From assembly GCF_023148685.1 (NCBI RefSeq), contig NZ_JAHXNL010000001.1:372001-436000 (forward strand): a DNA stretch of 64,000 nt. Direction: 5' to 3'. The stretch comes from Georgenia sp. EYE_87. Lineage in GTDB: Bacteria; Actinomycetota; Actinomycetes; Actinomycetales; Actinomycetaceae. The notes under the pieces were generated by a model that did not search any database, was not told where the DNA came from, and worked only from the letters and a program-made list of their open reading frames with translations. Position 1 is the first letter of the stretch; every line of letters starts with the position of its first letter. Made by a program: the position numbers and the translations under genes. Below are positions 29,772 through 38,708 of this stretch, in pieces.

Positions 29772-31555
29772 GCACCGAGACGCCGCGGGTCTGGGCACCC
29801 GCCGCCACCGCCGTCGACCTCGTCCTGCCCGGCGCAAGGGCGGCGTCCCGCCTGCCCATGACCGCCGAGCGGGGCGGCTGGTGGGCCGCGCCGTCGCCGC
29901 TTCCGCCGGGCACCGACTACGCCTTCTCCCTCGACGGCGGCCCGCCGCTGCCCGACCCGCGCAGCCCGTGGCAGCCCCATGGGGTCCACGGCCCCTCCCG
30001 GACCTTCGACACCGGCGCGCACGTGTGGTCCGACGGCGGCTGGGCGGGCCGCTCAGTGCTCGGCGCCGTCGTCTACGAGCTCCACGTCGGCACCTTCACC
30101 CCCGAGGGCACCCTGGACGCCGCGGCCGGGCGGCTCGACCACCTCGCCGCGCTCGGCGTGGACATGGTCGAGCTCATGCCGGTCGCCGCGTTCCCCGGGG
30201 CCCACGGCTGGGGCTACGACGGCGTCGCGCTGTACGCCGTGCACGAACCATACGGCGGACCCGCGGCGCTGCAGCGCTTCGTCGACGCCGCCCACGCGCG
30301 GGGCATCGCCGTGTGCCTCGACGTCGTCTACAACCACCTCGGCCCCTCGGGGAACTACCTCGGCGCCTACGGGCCCTACTTCACCGAGCGGCACCAGACG
30401 CCCTGGGGCTCCGCGGTCAACCTCGACGGCGACGACGCGGCGGAGGTCCGGGCGTACGTGGTCGGCAACGCGCTGCGGTGGCTGCGCGACTTCCGTCTCG
30501 ACGCCCTGCGGCTCGACGCCGTGCACGCGCTCGTGGACGACTCGCCGCGGCATGTCCTGGCCGAGCTCTCCGACGCGGTCGCCGAGCTCGAGGCGGAGGT
30601 GGGCCGGCCGCTCGCCCTGATCGCCGAGTCCGACCTCAACGACGCCCGGATGGTGACCCCGACGGCCGAGGGCGGGCTCGGGATGACGGCCCAGTGGGAC
30701 GACGACCTCCACCACGCCCTGCACGCGCTCCTCACCGGGGAGCGGCAGGGCTACTACGCCGACTTCGGCGCCGCCGCCACCCTCGCGAAGGCCCTCACCG
30801 AGGTCTTCGTCCACGACGGTGAGTACTCGACCTTCCGCGGGCGGGTCTGGGGCGCACCCGTCCCGCCGGAGACCGACGGGCGCCGGTTCGTCGTCTTCTC
30901 CCAGGACCACGACCAGGTGGGCAACCGCGCGCTGGGCGACCGGCCGAGCCGCACCCTGTCCCCCGGCCAGCTCGCCGTCAGCGCCGCGCTCGTGCTGCTC
31001 GGCCCGGGCACCCCCATGCTGTTCATGGGCGAGGAGTGGGGGGCGACCACGCCGTTCCAGTACTTCACCGACCACGAGGAGCCCGAGCTGGCCCGCGCCA
31101 TCCAGGAGGGGCGTGCGCGGGAATTCGGTACCCACGGCTGGGCCGAGCTGTACGGGCACGACATCGAGGTGCCGGACCCGCAGTCCCCCGCGACCGTCGA
31201 GGCGTCCCGGCTAGACTGGGCCGAGCCGGCCCGCCCCGGCCACGACCGGCTCCTGGAGTTCTACACCGCCCTGGTCCGGCTGCGGCACGACGAGCCCGAC
31301 ATCGCCTCCGGCGACCGCACCAGGACCACGGTGAGGCTGGCCGACGACGACAGCTGGCTCGTGCTCGGTCGCGGCGGGATCGACGTCGTGCTCAATCTCG
31401 GCAGCTCCGCGACCCGGGTCCCGCTGCGGGACGGCGCGACGGACGCCGACGTGCTGCTCGCGTGGGAACCGGTGACCGTGCGTGGTGAGACCGGCGGAGC
31501 AGGGGTCGAGCTGCCGGCGCACGGCGTGGCCGTCCTCCGCCCGAGCTCGCGGTGA
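29768..31555 (+). CDS. treZ: Maltooligosyl trehalose trehalohydrolase
   Basis: GH13 enzyme of 595 residues that releases trehalose from the TreY product. It has an N-terminal immunoglobulin-like domain (VWAPAATAVDLVLPG), then the barrel with nucleophile Asp250 (LRLDAVHAL), acid Glu287 (LIAESDLND) and Asp382 (SQDHDQVGNR). Last gene of the glgX-treY-treZ operon. Trehalose made here could serve as osmoprotectant or carbon store. Confidence 0.97.
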   Translation: MSTETPRVWAPAATAVDLVLPGARAASRLPMTAERGGWWAAPSPLPPGTDYAFSLDGGPPLPDPRSPWQPHGVHGPSRTFDTGAHVWSDGGWAGRSVLGAVVYELHVGTFTPEGTLDAAAGRLDHLAALGVDMVELMPVAAFPGAHGWGYDGVALYAVHEPYGGPAALQRFVDAAHARGIAVCLDVVYNHLGPSGNYLGAYGPYFTERHQTPWGSAVNLDGDDAAEVRAYVVGNALRWLRDFRLDALRLDAVHALVDDSPRHVLAELSDAVAELEAEVGRPLALIAESDLNDARMVTPTAEGGLGMTAQWDDDLHHALHALLTGERQGYYADFGAAATLAKALTEVFVHDGEYSTFRGRVWGAPVPPETDGRRFVVFSQDHDQVGNRALGDRPSRTLSPGQLAVSAALVLLGPGTPMLFMGEEWGATTPFQYFTDHEEPELARAIQEGRAREFGTHGWAELYGHDIEVPDPQSPATVEASRLDWAEPARPGHDRLLEFYTALVRLRHDEPDIASGDRTRTTVRLADDDSWLVLGRGGIDVVLNLGSSATRVPLRDGATDADVLLAWEPVTVRGETGGAGVELPAHGVAVLRPSSR

Positions 31556-31617
31556 TGTCGCTCCCCCGGCGGTGACCCTCACCGAGCCCGACCCAGCCAT
31601 GTGGTAGGACGTCACCC

Positions 31618-32043
31618 ATGACTGATCGTGACAGGGAAGGCACGGCGCCGAAGCTGCTCTCGGGCGGCAACCCGCAGATCCCCAAGGGTGAGGGTGACGC
31701 GCCGGTGCAGGACTACATCGCGGCCATGCCCGGGTGGAAGCGAGCCGTCGGGCAACGCCTCGACGACCTCGTCGTGCGCACGGTCCCCGACGTGCACAAG
31801 GCCGTGAGGTGGAACCAGCCGTTCTACGGCAAGGACGAGGGCTGGTTCCTGTCGTTCCGGTGCTACACGAACTACGTCCAGGTGCAGTTCTTCAGAGGGA
31901 CCTCGCTCGATCCCATGCCTCCCAAGGAGTCCAGGCACGACGAGGTGCGCTACCTCGACATCCACGAGGCCGAGGACCTGGACGAGGACCGCCTCCGGTC
32001 ATGGGTGGAGCAGGCCAGCAGACTTCCCGGCGAGAAGATGTGA
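31618..32043 (+). CDS. DUF1801 family protein
   Basis: A 141-residue soluble protein with the DUF1801 (YdhG-like) pattern: VQDYIAAMPGWKRAVGQRLDDLV, then VRWNQPFYGKDEGWFLSF and VQVQFFRGTSLDP. Function in this family is not established; some members are annotated as iron chaperone-like. The ATG at 31618 follows treZ by 62 bp on the same strand. It ends 40 bp before the convergent siderophore ATPase gene. Codon use is slightly less GC-biased than its neighbours. Confidence 0.85.
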   Translation: MTDRDREGTAPKLLSGGNPQIPKGEGDAPVQDYIAAMPGWKRAVGQRLDDLVVRTVPDVHKAVRWNQPFYGKDEGWFLSFRCYTNYVQVQFFRGTSLDPMPPKESRHDEVRYLDIHEAEDLDEDRLRSWVEQASRLPGEKM

Positions 32044-32083
32044 CGCAGCCGGCAGGCACGGTGACGGCGAGGAGGGCGTGAAG

Positions 32084-32842
32084 TCAGTCGTAGTAGACGC
32101 CGATGCGGCGCCCGCCGACGATCTCGACGGCCACGTCCATGTCGTAGATGGCGCGCAGCTGCTCGGTGGTGATGACCTCGTCGGCGCCGCCCTGGCAGAG
32201 CACGCGCCCGTCCTTCATCGCGACGATGTGGTCCGAGTAGCAGGAGGCGAAGTTGATGTCGTGCACGACCAGGACGACCGTCTTGCCGAGCTCGTCCGCG
32301 GTGCGCCGCAGCAGCTTCATCATGGCCACGGAGTGCTTCATGTCCAGGTTGTTCAGCGGCTCGTCGAGGAGCACGTAGTCGGTGTCCTGGCACAGCACCA
32401 TGGCCACGAACGCGCGCTGGCGCTGCCCGCCGGAGAGCTCGTCGAGGTACCGCGAGGCGTACGGCCCCAGGTCGAGGTAGTCCATGGCGGCGGAGATGTG
32501 CCGGCGGTCCTCGATGGTCAGCCGTCCCTTGGAGTGCGGGTAGCGGCCGAACGCGACGAGGTCCTGCACGGTCAGCCGCACGGCGAGGTGGTTGTCCTGC
32601 CTCAGGATGGACATGCGCCGGGCGAGCTCCTCGCTCGGGGTTCGTGAGACGTCGAGCCCGTCGATGCTCACCGTGCCGCCGTCCATCTCGAGCAGGCGGG
32701 AGATCATCGACAGCACGGTCGACTTCCCCGCGCCGTTGGCGCCGATGATGGAGGTGACCCCGCCCGGGCTGAGGGCGAGGTCGACGCCGTCGACGACGAC
32801 GGTGGAGCCGTAGCGCTTGGTCAGGTTCTCCGTGACTATCAT
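32084..32842 (-). CDS. Iron-siderophore ABC transporter ATP-binding protein (YclP-like)
   Basis: A 252-residue FepC-type ATPase: Walker A GANGAGKST, signature LSGGQRQRAFVAM, Walker B YVLLDEPLNNLD and the switch His in VVHDINFA. It starts MIVTENLTKRYG, matching YclP-type ATPases. It is the last gene of the four-gene importer and its ATG overlaps the upstream permease stop by 4 bp. Confidence 0.94.
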   Translation of the reverse strand: MIVTENLTKRYGSTVVVDGVDLALSPGGVTSIIGANGAGKSTVLSMISRLLEMDGGTVSIDGLDVSRTPSEELARRMSILRQDNHLAVRLTVQDLVAFGRYPHSKGRLTIEDRRHISAAMDYLDLGPYASRYLDELSGGQRQRAFVAMVLCQDTDYVLLDEPLNNLDMKHSVAMMKLLRRTADELGKTVVLVVHDINFASCYSDHIVAMKDGRVLCQGGADEVITTEQLRAIYDMDVAVEIVGGRRIGVYYD

Positions 32843-33831
32843 CGACGTCCTCCCCGCACGAGCAGCATGATGAACACGATTCCTCCGACGAACTCGACGA
32901 TGACGCTGAGCACCGTGTCCAGGCCGAACACGTGCTCGAGGATGGTCTGGCCGCCCACCAGGGTGATCACGGCGAGCAGCGACGCCGCCGGCAGCACGTA
33001 GGCGTGACGATGGGTGCCGGCCACCAGGTAGGCGAGGTTGGCCACCAGCAGCCCGAAGAACGTGATGGGGCCGACCAGGGCGGTGGAGACGGAGACCAGC
33101 AGCGCGCACACCACCAGCACGGCCATCGTGCTGCGGTGGTGGTCCAGACCCAGCGTCACCGCGTTCGCCCGGCCCAGCGCCAGCACGTCCAGCTCGCGCC
33201 GACGGCCCCACACCCAGGCCGACGCGGCCGCCACGACCGCCGTGCACACGGCGAGCAGCACCGGGTCGACGGCGTTGAACGAGGCGAAGAGCCGGTCCTG
33301 CACGATGAGGTACTCGTTCGGGTCGATGACCCGCTGCATGAACGTCGCGAGCGAGCGGAACAGCACGCCGAAGACGATCCCGACGAGCACGACGAGGTAC
33401 AGGCTGCGCCGCGCCCCGCCGAAGACCCAGCGGAAGAGCAGGATCGAGAACACCAGCATCGCGGCGACCTCGACGGCGAAGCGCAGCGGCGGGGCCAGGC
33501 CGTTGACCGTCGTCGCCCCGAGGAAGAAGACCGCGCCGGTCTGGATCAGGGCGTAGAGCGCGTCGAACCCCATGATCGACGGCGTGAGGATCCGGTTCTC
33601 GGTGACCGTCTGGAACAGGACCGTGGAGACGGCGATCGCGACGGCGACGAGCGCCATGGTCGCCAGCCGCTCGGCCCGCATGGGGACGAGCAGGGCGAGC
33701 GCGTCGAGCGCGCCCCCCACGAGGAAGCCGAGGACGACGACGGCGGCCGCGGCTCCCAGCAGCGCCAGGCGCAGCCGGGGCCGGGGCACCCGCCGCGCGG
33801 CGGCGGTCGTCGTGGTCGGGTCAGCGAGCAC
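32839..33831 (-). CDS. Iron-siderophore ABC transporter permease (FecCD family, YclO-like)
   Basis: A 330-residue BtuC/FecCD-type permease with about nine to ten helices. Conserved stretches include LTPSIMGFDALYALIQT and the C-terminal GPITFFGLLVANLAYLVAG, which form the ATPase-coupling region. The GTG start at 33831 overlaps the preceding permease gene by 11 bp. The two permeases probably form a heterodimer. Confidence 0.93.
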   Translation of the reverse strand: MLADPTTTTAAARRVPRPRLRLALLGAAAAVVVLGFLVGGALDALALLVPMRAERLATMALVAVAIAVSTVLFQTVTENRILTPSIMGFDALYALIQTGAVFFLGATTVNGLAPPLRFAVEVAAMLVFSILLFRWVFGGARRSLYLVVLVGIVFGVLFRSLATFMQRVIDPNEYLIVQDRLFASFNAVDPVLLAVCTAVVAAASAWVWGRRRELDVLALGRANAVTLGLDHHRSTMAVLVVCALLVSVSTALVGPITFFGLLVANLAYLVAGTHRHAYVLPAASLLAVITLVGGQTILEHVFGLDTVLSVIVEFVGGIVFIMLLVRGGRR

Positions 33832-34909
33832 CGGAGGGCCTCCTCAGGAGCAGGTAGAGGAAGAGGGCGGCACCGACGATGCCCACGACGATCCCGATCG
33901 GCACCTCGGCGGGGTGGATGACCACGCGGCCCACGATGTCGCAGACGAGCACGAACCCGGCGCCCAGCAGCGCGACCCAGGGCAGCGACCGCCGCAGATA
34001 GTCGCCCATCGCGAGGGAGACGACGTTGGGCACCACGAGGCCGAGGAACGGCAGTCCCCCCACGACGACCACGACGACGGCGCTGGTCACGGCGACGATC
34101 GCGAGCCCGAGGGCGAGGACCCGCCGGTAGTTCAGCCCGAGGTTGGTGGTGAACTCCTCCCCCAGACCCGCCACGGTGAAGCGGTTGGCCGCGAGGTAGG
34201 CGACGACGGCGCAGCCTGCGACGATCCAGAGCATCTCGTAGCGCCCGCGCACCACGCCGGAGAAGTCGCCGGTCATCCAGCTCGACAGCGTGTGCAGCAG
34301 GTCGTTGCGGTAGGCGAGGAAGGTCGAGAGCGCCCCGACGACGCCCGCGAGCATCATCCCGACCAGCGGGACGACGACGACCGAGCGCAGCTGGATCCGC
34401 CGCAGGATCGCCAGGAACAGTGCGGTGCCCGCGAGGGCGAAGACCGCGGCGACGCCCATCTTGCCGACCAGCGGCATGCCGGGGACGAGCAGGGTCACGA
34501 CGAGCAGCCCGAGCCCGGCGGACTCGGTCGTGCCGGCCGTGGAGGGCTCGACGAACTTGTTGCGCACCAGCAGCTGCATGACGAGCCCGACGATCGCCAT
34601 CGCGGACCCCGCGAGCAGGATCGAGACGGTGCGCGGGACCCGGGACGCGAGCAGAGTCTGGCGCTGGGCGTCGTCGAGCTCCCCGGAGAGCACGTCGCGC
34701 ACGGACAGGTCCGAGACGCCGACGAACAGCGAGACGCCCGCGAGGGCGAGGACGACGGCCAGGCCGCCGAGCAGGGCTAGTCGCTGCCTGCCCACGCCGG
34801 GGCGGTGCCCGGGGTCGGCCCCCCGTGCTGCGGCGAGGGGGTGCGGGCCAGGGCGGGTCGCCGTCGCGGTGGCGGCGCCCCGTCCGTGCCCCGGGTCCGC
34901 CGTCGTCAC
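33821..34909 (-). CDS. Iron-siderophore ABC transporter permease (FecCD family, YclN-like)
   Basis: A 362-residue FecCD-type permease. An unusually Gly/Ala/Pro-rich cytoplasmic N-terminus (about 1-45) precedes the helices. Family motifs include RVPRTVSILLAGSAMAIVG, VEPSTAGTTESAGLG and GLPFLGLVVPNVVSLAMGD. The GTG start overlaps the binding-protein stop as GTGA. Part of the four-gene importer. Confidence 0.93.
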   Translation of the reverse strand: MTTADPGHGRGAATATATRPGPHPLAAARGADPGHRPGVGRQRLALLGGLAVVLALAGVSLFVGVSDLSVRDVLSGELDDAQRQTLLASRVPRTVSILLAGSAMAIVGLVMQLLVRNKFVEPSTAGTTESAGLGLLVVTLLVPGMPLVGKMGVAAVFALAGTALFLAILRRIQLRSVVVVPLVGMMLAGVVGALSTFLAYRNDLLHTLSSWMTGDFSGVVRGRYEMLWIVAGCAVVAYLAANRFTVAGLGEEFTTNLGLNYRRVLALGLAIVAVTSAVVVVVVGGLPFLGLVVPNVVSLAMGDYLRRSLPWVALLGAGFVLVCDIVGRVVIHPAEVPIGIVVGIVGAALFLYLLLRRPSGAR

Positions 34910-35871
34910 CGCGCCAGCGCCGTCCCGATCTCGTCCAGCATGGCGGGCACGTTGCTCAGGCCGTGCATGACGACGTACCAGCGCTCGCCGTCGAGGTAGA
35001 CGACCTGGTCCTGCTGCCAGGCCGTGGTGGAGGTGACCAGCTCGTTGTCCAGCACCTGCTGGGCCGCCTGGCCGCTGGCCTCGCCGATGGCGGCGTCGCG
35101 GTCGACGACGAACATCCAGTCGGGGTTCACGTCGCGGATCAGCTCGAAGGAGACGGCCTCGCCGTGGTCGGCGGCCTGGACGCCGGTGTCGGCCTCCGTC
35201 ACGCCCAGCTCGGAGTAGATCAGTCCGAAGCGGGAGTCGGCCCCGTTGAGGGTGACCTCGCCGCCGGAGGTCATCAGCACCATGCCGGAGCCGGCCGCCT
35301 CGCCCACGGGCCGGATCTCCTCGACCTTGGCCTCGATGTCCGCCAGGGCGGCCTCGACCTCCGCCTCCTTGCCGAAGATCTCGCCCACCATCGTGGCGCT
35401 CTCGCCGAAGTTCGCGAGGTAGTCACCGCTCCACTCGAAGGTCGCGTCGACGGTCGGGAAGCTCTCCGCCAGCTCGGGGTAGGCGGCCGCCGAGCGGAAG
35501 CCGACGATGACGAGGTCCGGGTCGAGGCGGGCGAGCGCCTCGTAGTCCGGCTCCTGCAGGGTGCCGACGTCGATGTACTCGTCGGACTCGTACTCGCTCA
35601 GGAACGACGGAACGTTCGCCTTGGGCAGGCCCACGACGTCCACCCCGAGGGTGTCGAGGGTGTCGAGGACCCCCATGTCGAGGACGACTACGCGCTGCGG
35701 GTCGGCCGGGACCACGGTGCTGCCCTGCGCGTGCTCGACCGTGACCGTCCCGGCGTCGCCGGCGGTGCTGCCGGTGGCGTCGTCGGCGGTGGACGCGGAG
35801 CAGGCCGCGAGGGCGGTGGCCAGGGCGAGGGTGCCGACGGCCACGACGGCCCGGCGCGAGGTGCTGCTCAC
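34906..35871 (-). CDS. Iron-siderophore substrate-binding lipoprotein (YclQ/FatB-like)
   Basis: A class III periplasmic-type binding protein, 321 residues, with signal peptide and lipobox LAAC (about residue 24). Features such as VVVLDMGVLDTLDTLG, GADSRFGLIYSELGV and FVVDRDAAIG match YclQ-type petrobactin/catecholate siderophore binders. The ligand is inferred from family only. GTG at 35871 is chosen because AGGAGA lies just upstream and the signal peptide begins there; a longer in-frame start would read through the regulatory region. First gene of the operon. Confidence 0.92.
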   Translation of the reverse strand: MSSTSRRAVVAVGTLALATALAACSASTADDATGSTAGDAGTVTVEHAQGSTVVPADPQRVVVLDMGVLDTLDTLGVDVVGLPKANVPSFLSEYESDEYIDVGTLQEPDYEALARLDPDLVIVGFRSAAAYPELAESFPTVDATFEWSGDYLANFGESATMVGEIFGKEAEVEAALADIEAKVEEIRPVGEAAGSGMVLMTSGGEVTLNGADSRFGLIYSELGVTEADTGVQAADHGEAVSFELIRDVNPDWMFVVDRDAAIGEASGQAAQQVLDNELVTSTTAWQQDQVVYLDGERWYVVMHGLSNVPAMLDEIGTALAR

Positions 35872-35885
35872 GTGTTCTCCTGAGG

Positions 35886-35904
35886 AAGGGTTACCTAACG
35901 AAGG
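35886..35904 (-). promoter_or_regulatory. Putative DtxR/IdeR-type iron box
   Basis: On the minus strand the sequence TTCGTTAGGTAACCCTT contains the inverted repeat GTTAGGTAAC. The TTAGGTaa core resembles the TTAGGTTAGxCTAACCTAA consensus of DtxR/IdeR repressors, but only one half is well kept. It lies 15-33 bp upstream of the siderophore-binding gene, right for iron repression of the importer. Confidence 0.5.
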
Positions 35905-35917
35905 AGACCCTAACTCA

Positions 35918-35945
35918 GATATACGCAACAAACACGTTCCGTTAA
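35918..35945 (-). promoter_or_regulatory. Candidate promoter of the siderophore importer
   Basis: On the minus strand, TTAACG (35945-35940) and TATATC (35923-35918) are spaced 16 bp apart. This AT-rich patch stands out from surrounding GC-rich DNA, and the predicted start of transcription falls just before the iron-box-like sequence. Confidence 0.4.
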
Positions 35946-35976
35946 TCACACGCGGGGCTCGACCCAGCCGATGCCC

Positions 35977-37317
35977 TCATCGCTCACCACCGGCGGTCAG
36001 GATCTGGAGCTGGTCCGCGAGGTCCTGCCGGAGCTGTCTGCGGGACTCGGCGTCCTCGCGCGTCAACGGGCTGTCCGGGATCCAGGTCTCGCCCTCGATC
36101 ACCAGCCGGACGTCCTCTCCGTCTCCCAGCTCCCCGCGCACGCCGCACCGGCCCTCGGCCCTCGGGTGGCGTGCCTCGCCGAGCGTGACCGACCAGTGTG
36201 GGGTCTCGCCGAGAAGAAGGAAGAGGTGCCACTCGTTCACGGGGCCGCGAACGAGGACGTAGTCCCACTCGCTCGTCACGGGCTCGTCGGCCACGTCGCG
36301 CCAGCCACGCCACACCTGCAGGGTCAGGTGGACCTTGCGGAGCACCATCACGACGGCGGCCGCCAGGATCGCGGCGCGCAGCAGGCCGGGCATGTCGTCC
36401 GGCAGCACTGCGAGGGCGACCGCCGGGAGCGCGAACCACCAGACCGGGGACCGTGCGGCGTCAGCCACCACCTGCCGTCCCGTCGGTGCCGGTGGAGCGC
36501 GGTGAGCCTCGTCGGCCCAGCCCTCCAGCGTGCTGACGCGCCGGGCGAGCTCGCGGAAGGTCATCGCCCGGATCTGCGCGGGGCTGACACCCGCCTGCTG
36601 GTGAGCCTCCGGCCGCATGGCCCGGAGCCGCCTCTGCGACGCGCGCGCACGGCCCACGCCGGTGCCGAGCCCGGCCGCGAGCAGCGCGACGGCGCCACCA
36701 GCCGTCACGACGCTGAGGGCCTTGTATGCGCCCGGAGAGTCCGTGGCCTCGACAACGGCGACCGCCGCGAGGTCGTCGCGCCCGGTCCACCACATCGCCT
36801 GGAGCACCAGGGCGGCGGCCAGGGCGACCCCACCGGCGACGACGACCGGGCGCGGGACGGCGGCCCGCAGCACCTGGAGGCGCCCCGCCCGTGCGGCGGG
36901 CCCCTGGACGAGCGCCTCGTACGCCGGCTCCCACGCCTCCGGGGGGCCGACGAAGACGGGGCTGCCGGACTCGTCCACGAAGCCGCGAAGCTCGCACCAC
37001 CGCACCGGGTTGTCGTCGAGCTGGCCGCGACGCACCGTCGACGCCGCCACCTCCGCCCTGTCCAGCACGACGGACACCGACCGCCCGTGGATGCGCACAT
37101 CCTCGCCGTCCCGGACGGCCCGGCCCCGGCGCAGCCCGTCCGCCAGCACCACCACCGGGACAGGGACCCGTCGACCGGCGCGAGCACGCGCCAGAGCGCG
37201 CGTGTCTGCGCGGTCCCGGACGACGTCGAAACAGGTGGTGACGACGTACAGCACCACGAAGACGAAGGGGGCGGTCAACGCCAGCTCCAGCACCACGGCC
37301 GGATCGTAGGAGCACAC
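35977..37317 (-). CDS. Hypothetical multi-pass membrane protein
   Basis: Unrecognised 446-residue protein. It has one N-terminal hydrophobic helix (about 8-27), a soluble region of roughly 130 residues, two helices (about 158-175 and 200-217), a soluble segment with a long charged helix, two closely spaced helices (about 290-325), and a C-terminal soluble domain ending in an acidic/basic helix (RQLRQDLADQLQIL). No catalytic motif was seen. The GTG start is tentative. It is less repetitive than nearby genes and sits alone between the siderophore operon and the Asl-like gene. Confidence 0.7.
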   Translation of the reverse strand: MCSYDPAVVLELALTAPFVFVVLYVVTTCFDVVRDRADTRALARARAGRRVPVPVVVLADGLRRGRAVRDGEDVRIHGRSVSVVLDRAEVAASTVRRGQLDDNPVRWCELRGFVDESGSPVFVGPPEAWEPAYEALVQGPAARAGRLQVLRAAVPRPVVVAGGVALAAALVLQAMWWTGRDDLAAVAVVEATDSPGAYKALSVVTAGGAVALLAAGLGTGVGRARASQRRLRAMRPEAHQQAGVSPAQIRAMTFRELARRVSTLEGWADEAHRAPPAPTGRQVVADAARSPVWWFALPAVALAVLPDDMPGLLRAAILAAAVVMVLRKVHLTLQVWRGWRDVADEPVTSEWDYVLVRGPVNEWHLFLLLGETPHWSVTLGEARHPRAEGRCGVRGELGDGEDVRLVIEGETWIPDSPLTREDAESRRQLRQDLADQLQILTAGGER

Positions 37318-37398
37318 GCCGGCCGGTGGCAGGAGAATCGGACGGCTTCAGGATCACAATGGCATATCGGTCCAGCGGCCGCCGGCGTCCGTGACGGC

Positions 37399-38607
37399 TC
37401 AGCGCGGGTAGTACCGGGCGAACTTGCGGAACTGGTTGAGCTGGGCGGCGGCGATGTTCGCCCAGCGCCGCGGGTTCCGCTCGGCGCGGTACATCAGCGG
37501 GTTCGTCGCCCTCCCGGCCCGGGCCAGCCGGCGCGCCAGGGCGGCGTCCGCGCGGCTGACGTACCGGCGCACCAGGGGCAGCGGCACCACGTGGAAGAGG
37601 TGCTCGGCGGAGCTCACCAGCGGCTCGGCCGGCCGGCCGTCCACGAAGGCCTCGACGTACATGCGCGAGATGTCGTGACCGGAGGCCGTCACGGCGTACC
37701 CGCTGCGCCCCACCCGGGGGTTGACCTCGAGGAATCGGTAGACGCCGTCGCGCGGGTCGCGCTTGAGGTCGACGTTGGCGAAGCCGCGCCATCCCACGTG
37801 CTCGAGCAGCCGGCGGGCCTGGTCCACCGCCTCGGCGTTGACGCCCGTCACCTGCGCGACGGAGTTCCCCAGGGCCCCCGGGGTGTGCTCCTCGAGCAGC
37901 ACCCGGCCGAACTGCGCGAAGCGCCACACCCCGTCGGCGTCGAAGAACAGGTTCACGGCGGCCATCTCGGCGTCGCCGCCCGGCACGAGCTCCTGGACCA
38001 GGAGGTCCCCGCCGAAGCCGCCCGCGGCGATCCTGGCCAGCACCTGCCCGAGCTCCGCGACGTCGTCGGCACGGTCGACCTTCTTCTTCCCGACGAAGTC
38101 CACGGCGTGGTACGCCGTCGTCGACGCCGCCTTGACCACGACCGGGAAGGTGAGCCCGGCCGCGGCGGCCGGGCCGTCCGCCGCCCGCAGGACCACCGTC
38201 GCGGGCACCGGGATGCCGAGCTGCTCGCACAGGGCGGTGAAGGTGCCCTTGTCCGTCACCTGCGCCATGGCCTCGGACCCGGCGTAGGGGACGACGACGC
38301 CGGGGAGCCGGTCCCGGTGGGTCACGAGGGCGTCCACGAGCCAGTCCGCGCTGCCCAGGACGAGGTGGGTCGTCCCCGGCTCCTCCGCGACGACGTCGCG
38401 GACCGAGGCCACGAGAAGGTCGGGGTCGGACAGGCCGGTCACGACGCGGTGGTCGACGGCGACCGACCCGGTCACCGCCCAGGTGGCCACCCCGGCGAGG
38501 ACGACCGAACGCACCCCGTAGGTCTCGTGGAAGGTGCGGGCGGTGGCGTAGGCGCCGATGTCGCCGCCGAGGATGATGGGACGGACGGGGGTGGCGCGGT
38601 CGGCCAA
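37399..38607 (-). CDS. ATP-grasp carboxylate-amine ligase, D-aspartate ligase (Asl)-like
   Basis: A 402-residue ATP-grasp enzyme. Diagnostic stretches are IILGGDIGAYATARTFHE at the N-terminus, FPVVVKAAS (ATP-lysine), LLVQELVPGGD, and the metal/ATP segment GFANVDLKRDPRDG...LEVNPRVGRSG near residues 295-325. These closely resemble the Asl ligase of Enterococcus faecium, which adds D-Asp to the stem-peptide lysine to form a D-iAsx cross-bridge. Many Micrococcales have D-Asp or D-Glu cross-bridges, so a peptidoglycan role is a good inference, though other amine acceptors are possible. TTG at 38607 is chosen for its GGAG site. Confidence 0.8.
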   Translation of the reverse strand: MADRATPVRPIILGGDIGAYATARTFHETYGVRSVVLAGVATWAVTGSVAVDHRVVTGLSDPDLLVASVRDVVAEEPGTTHLVLGSADWLVDALVTHRDRLPGVVVPYAGSEAMAQVTDKGTFTALCEQLGIPVPATVVLRAADGPAAAAGLTFPVVVKAASTTAYHAVDFVGKKKVDRADDVAELGQVLARIAAGGFGGDLLVQELVPGGDAEMAAVNLFFDADGVWRFAQFGRVLLEEHTPGALGNSVAQVTGVNAEAVDQARRLLEHVGWRGFANVDLKRDPRDGVYRFLEVNPRVGRSGYAVTASGHDISRMYVEAFVDGRPAEPLVSSAEHLFHVVPLPLVRRYVSRADAALARRLARAGRATNPLMYRAERNPRRWANIAAAQLNQFRKFARYYPR

Positions 38608-38708
38608 AGCTGCTCCAAAAGGTGTGCGGACCCGGCGAGCATAGTGCCGCCCGGCGCGTCGGGCGCGGCCTGCCCCCGCGACCGCGCGCGGCGGCCTAGC
38701 CTGAGGGC

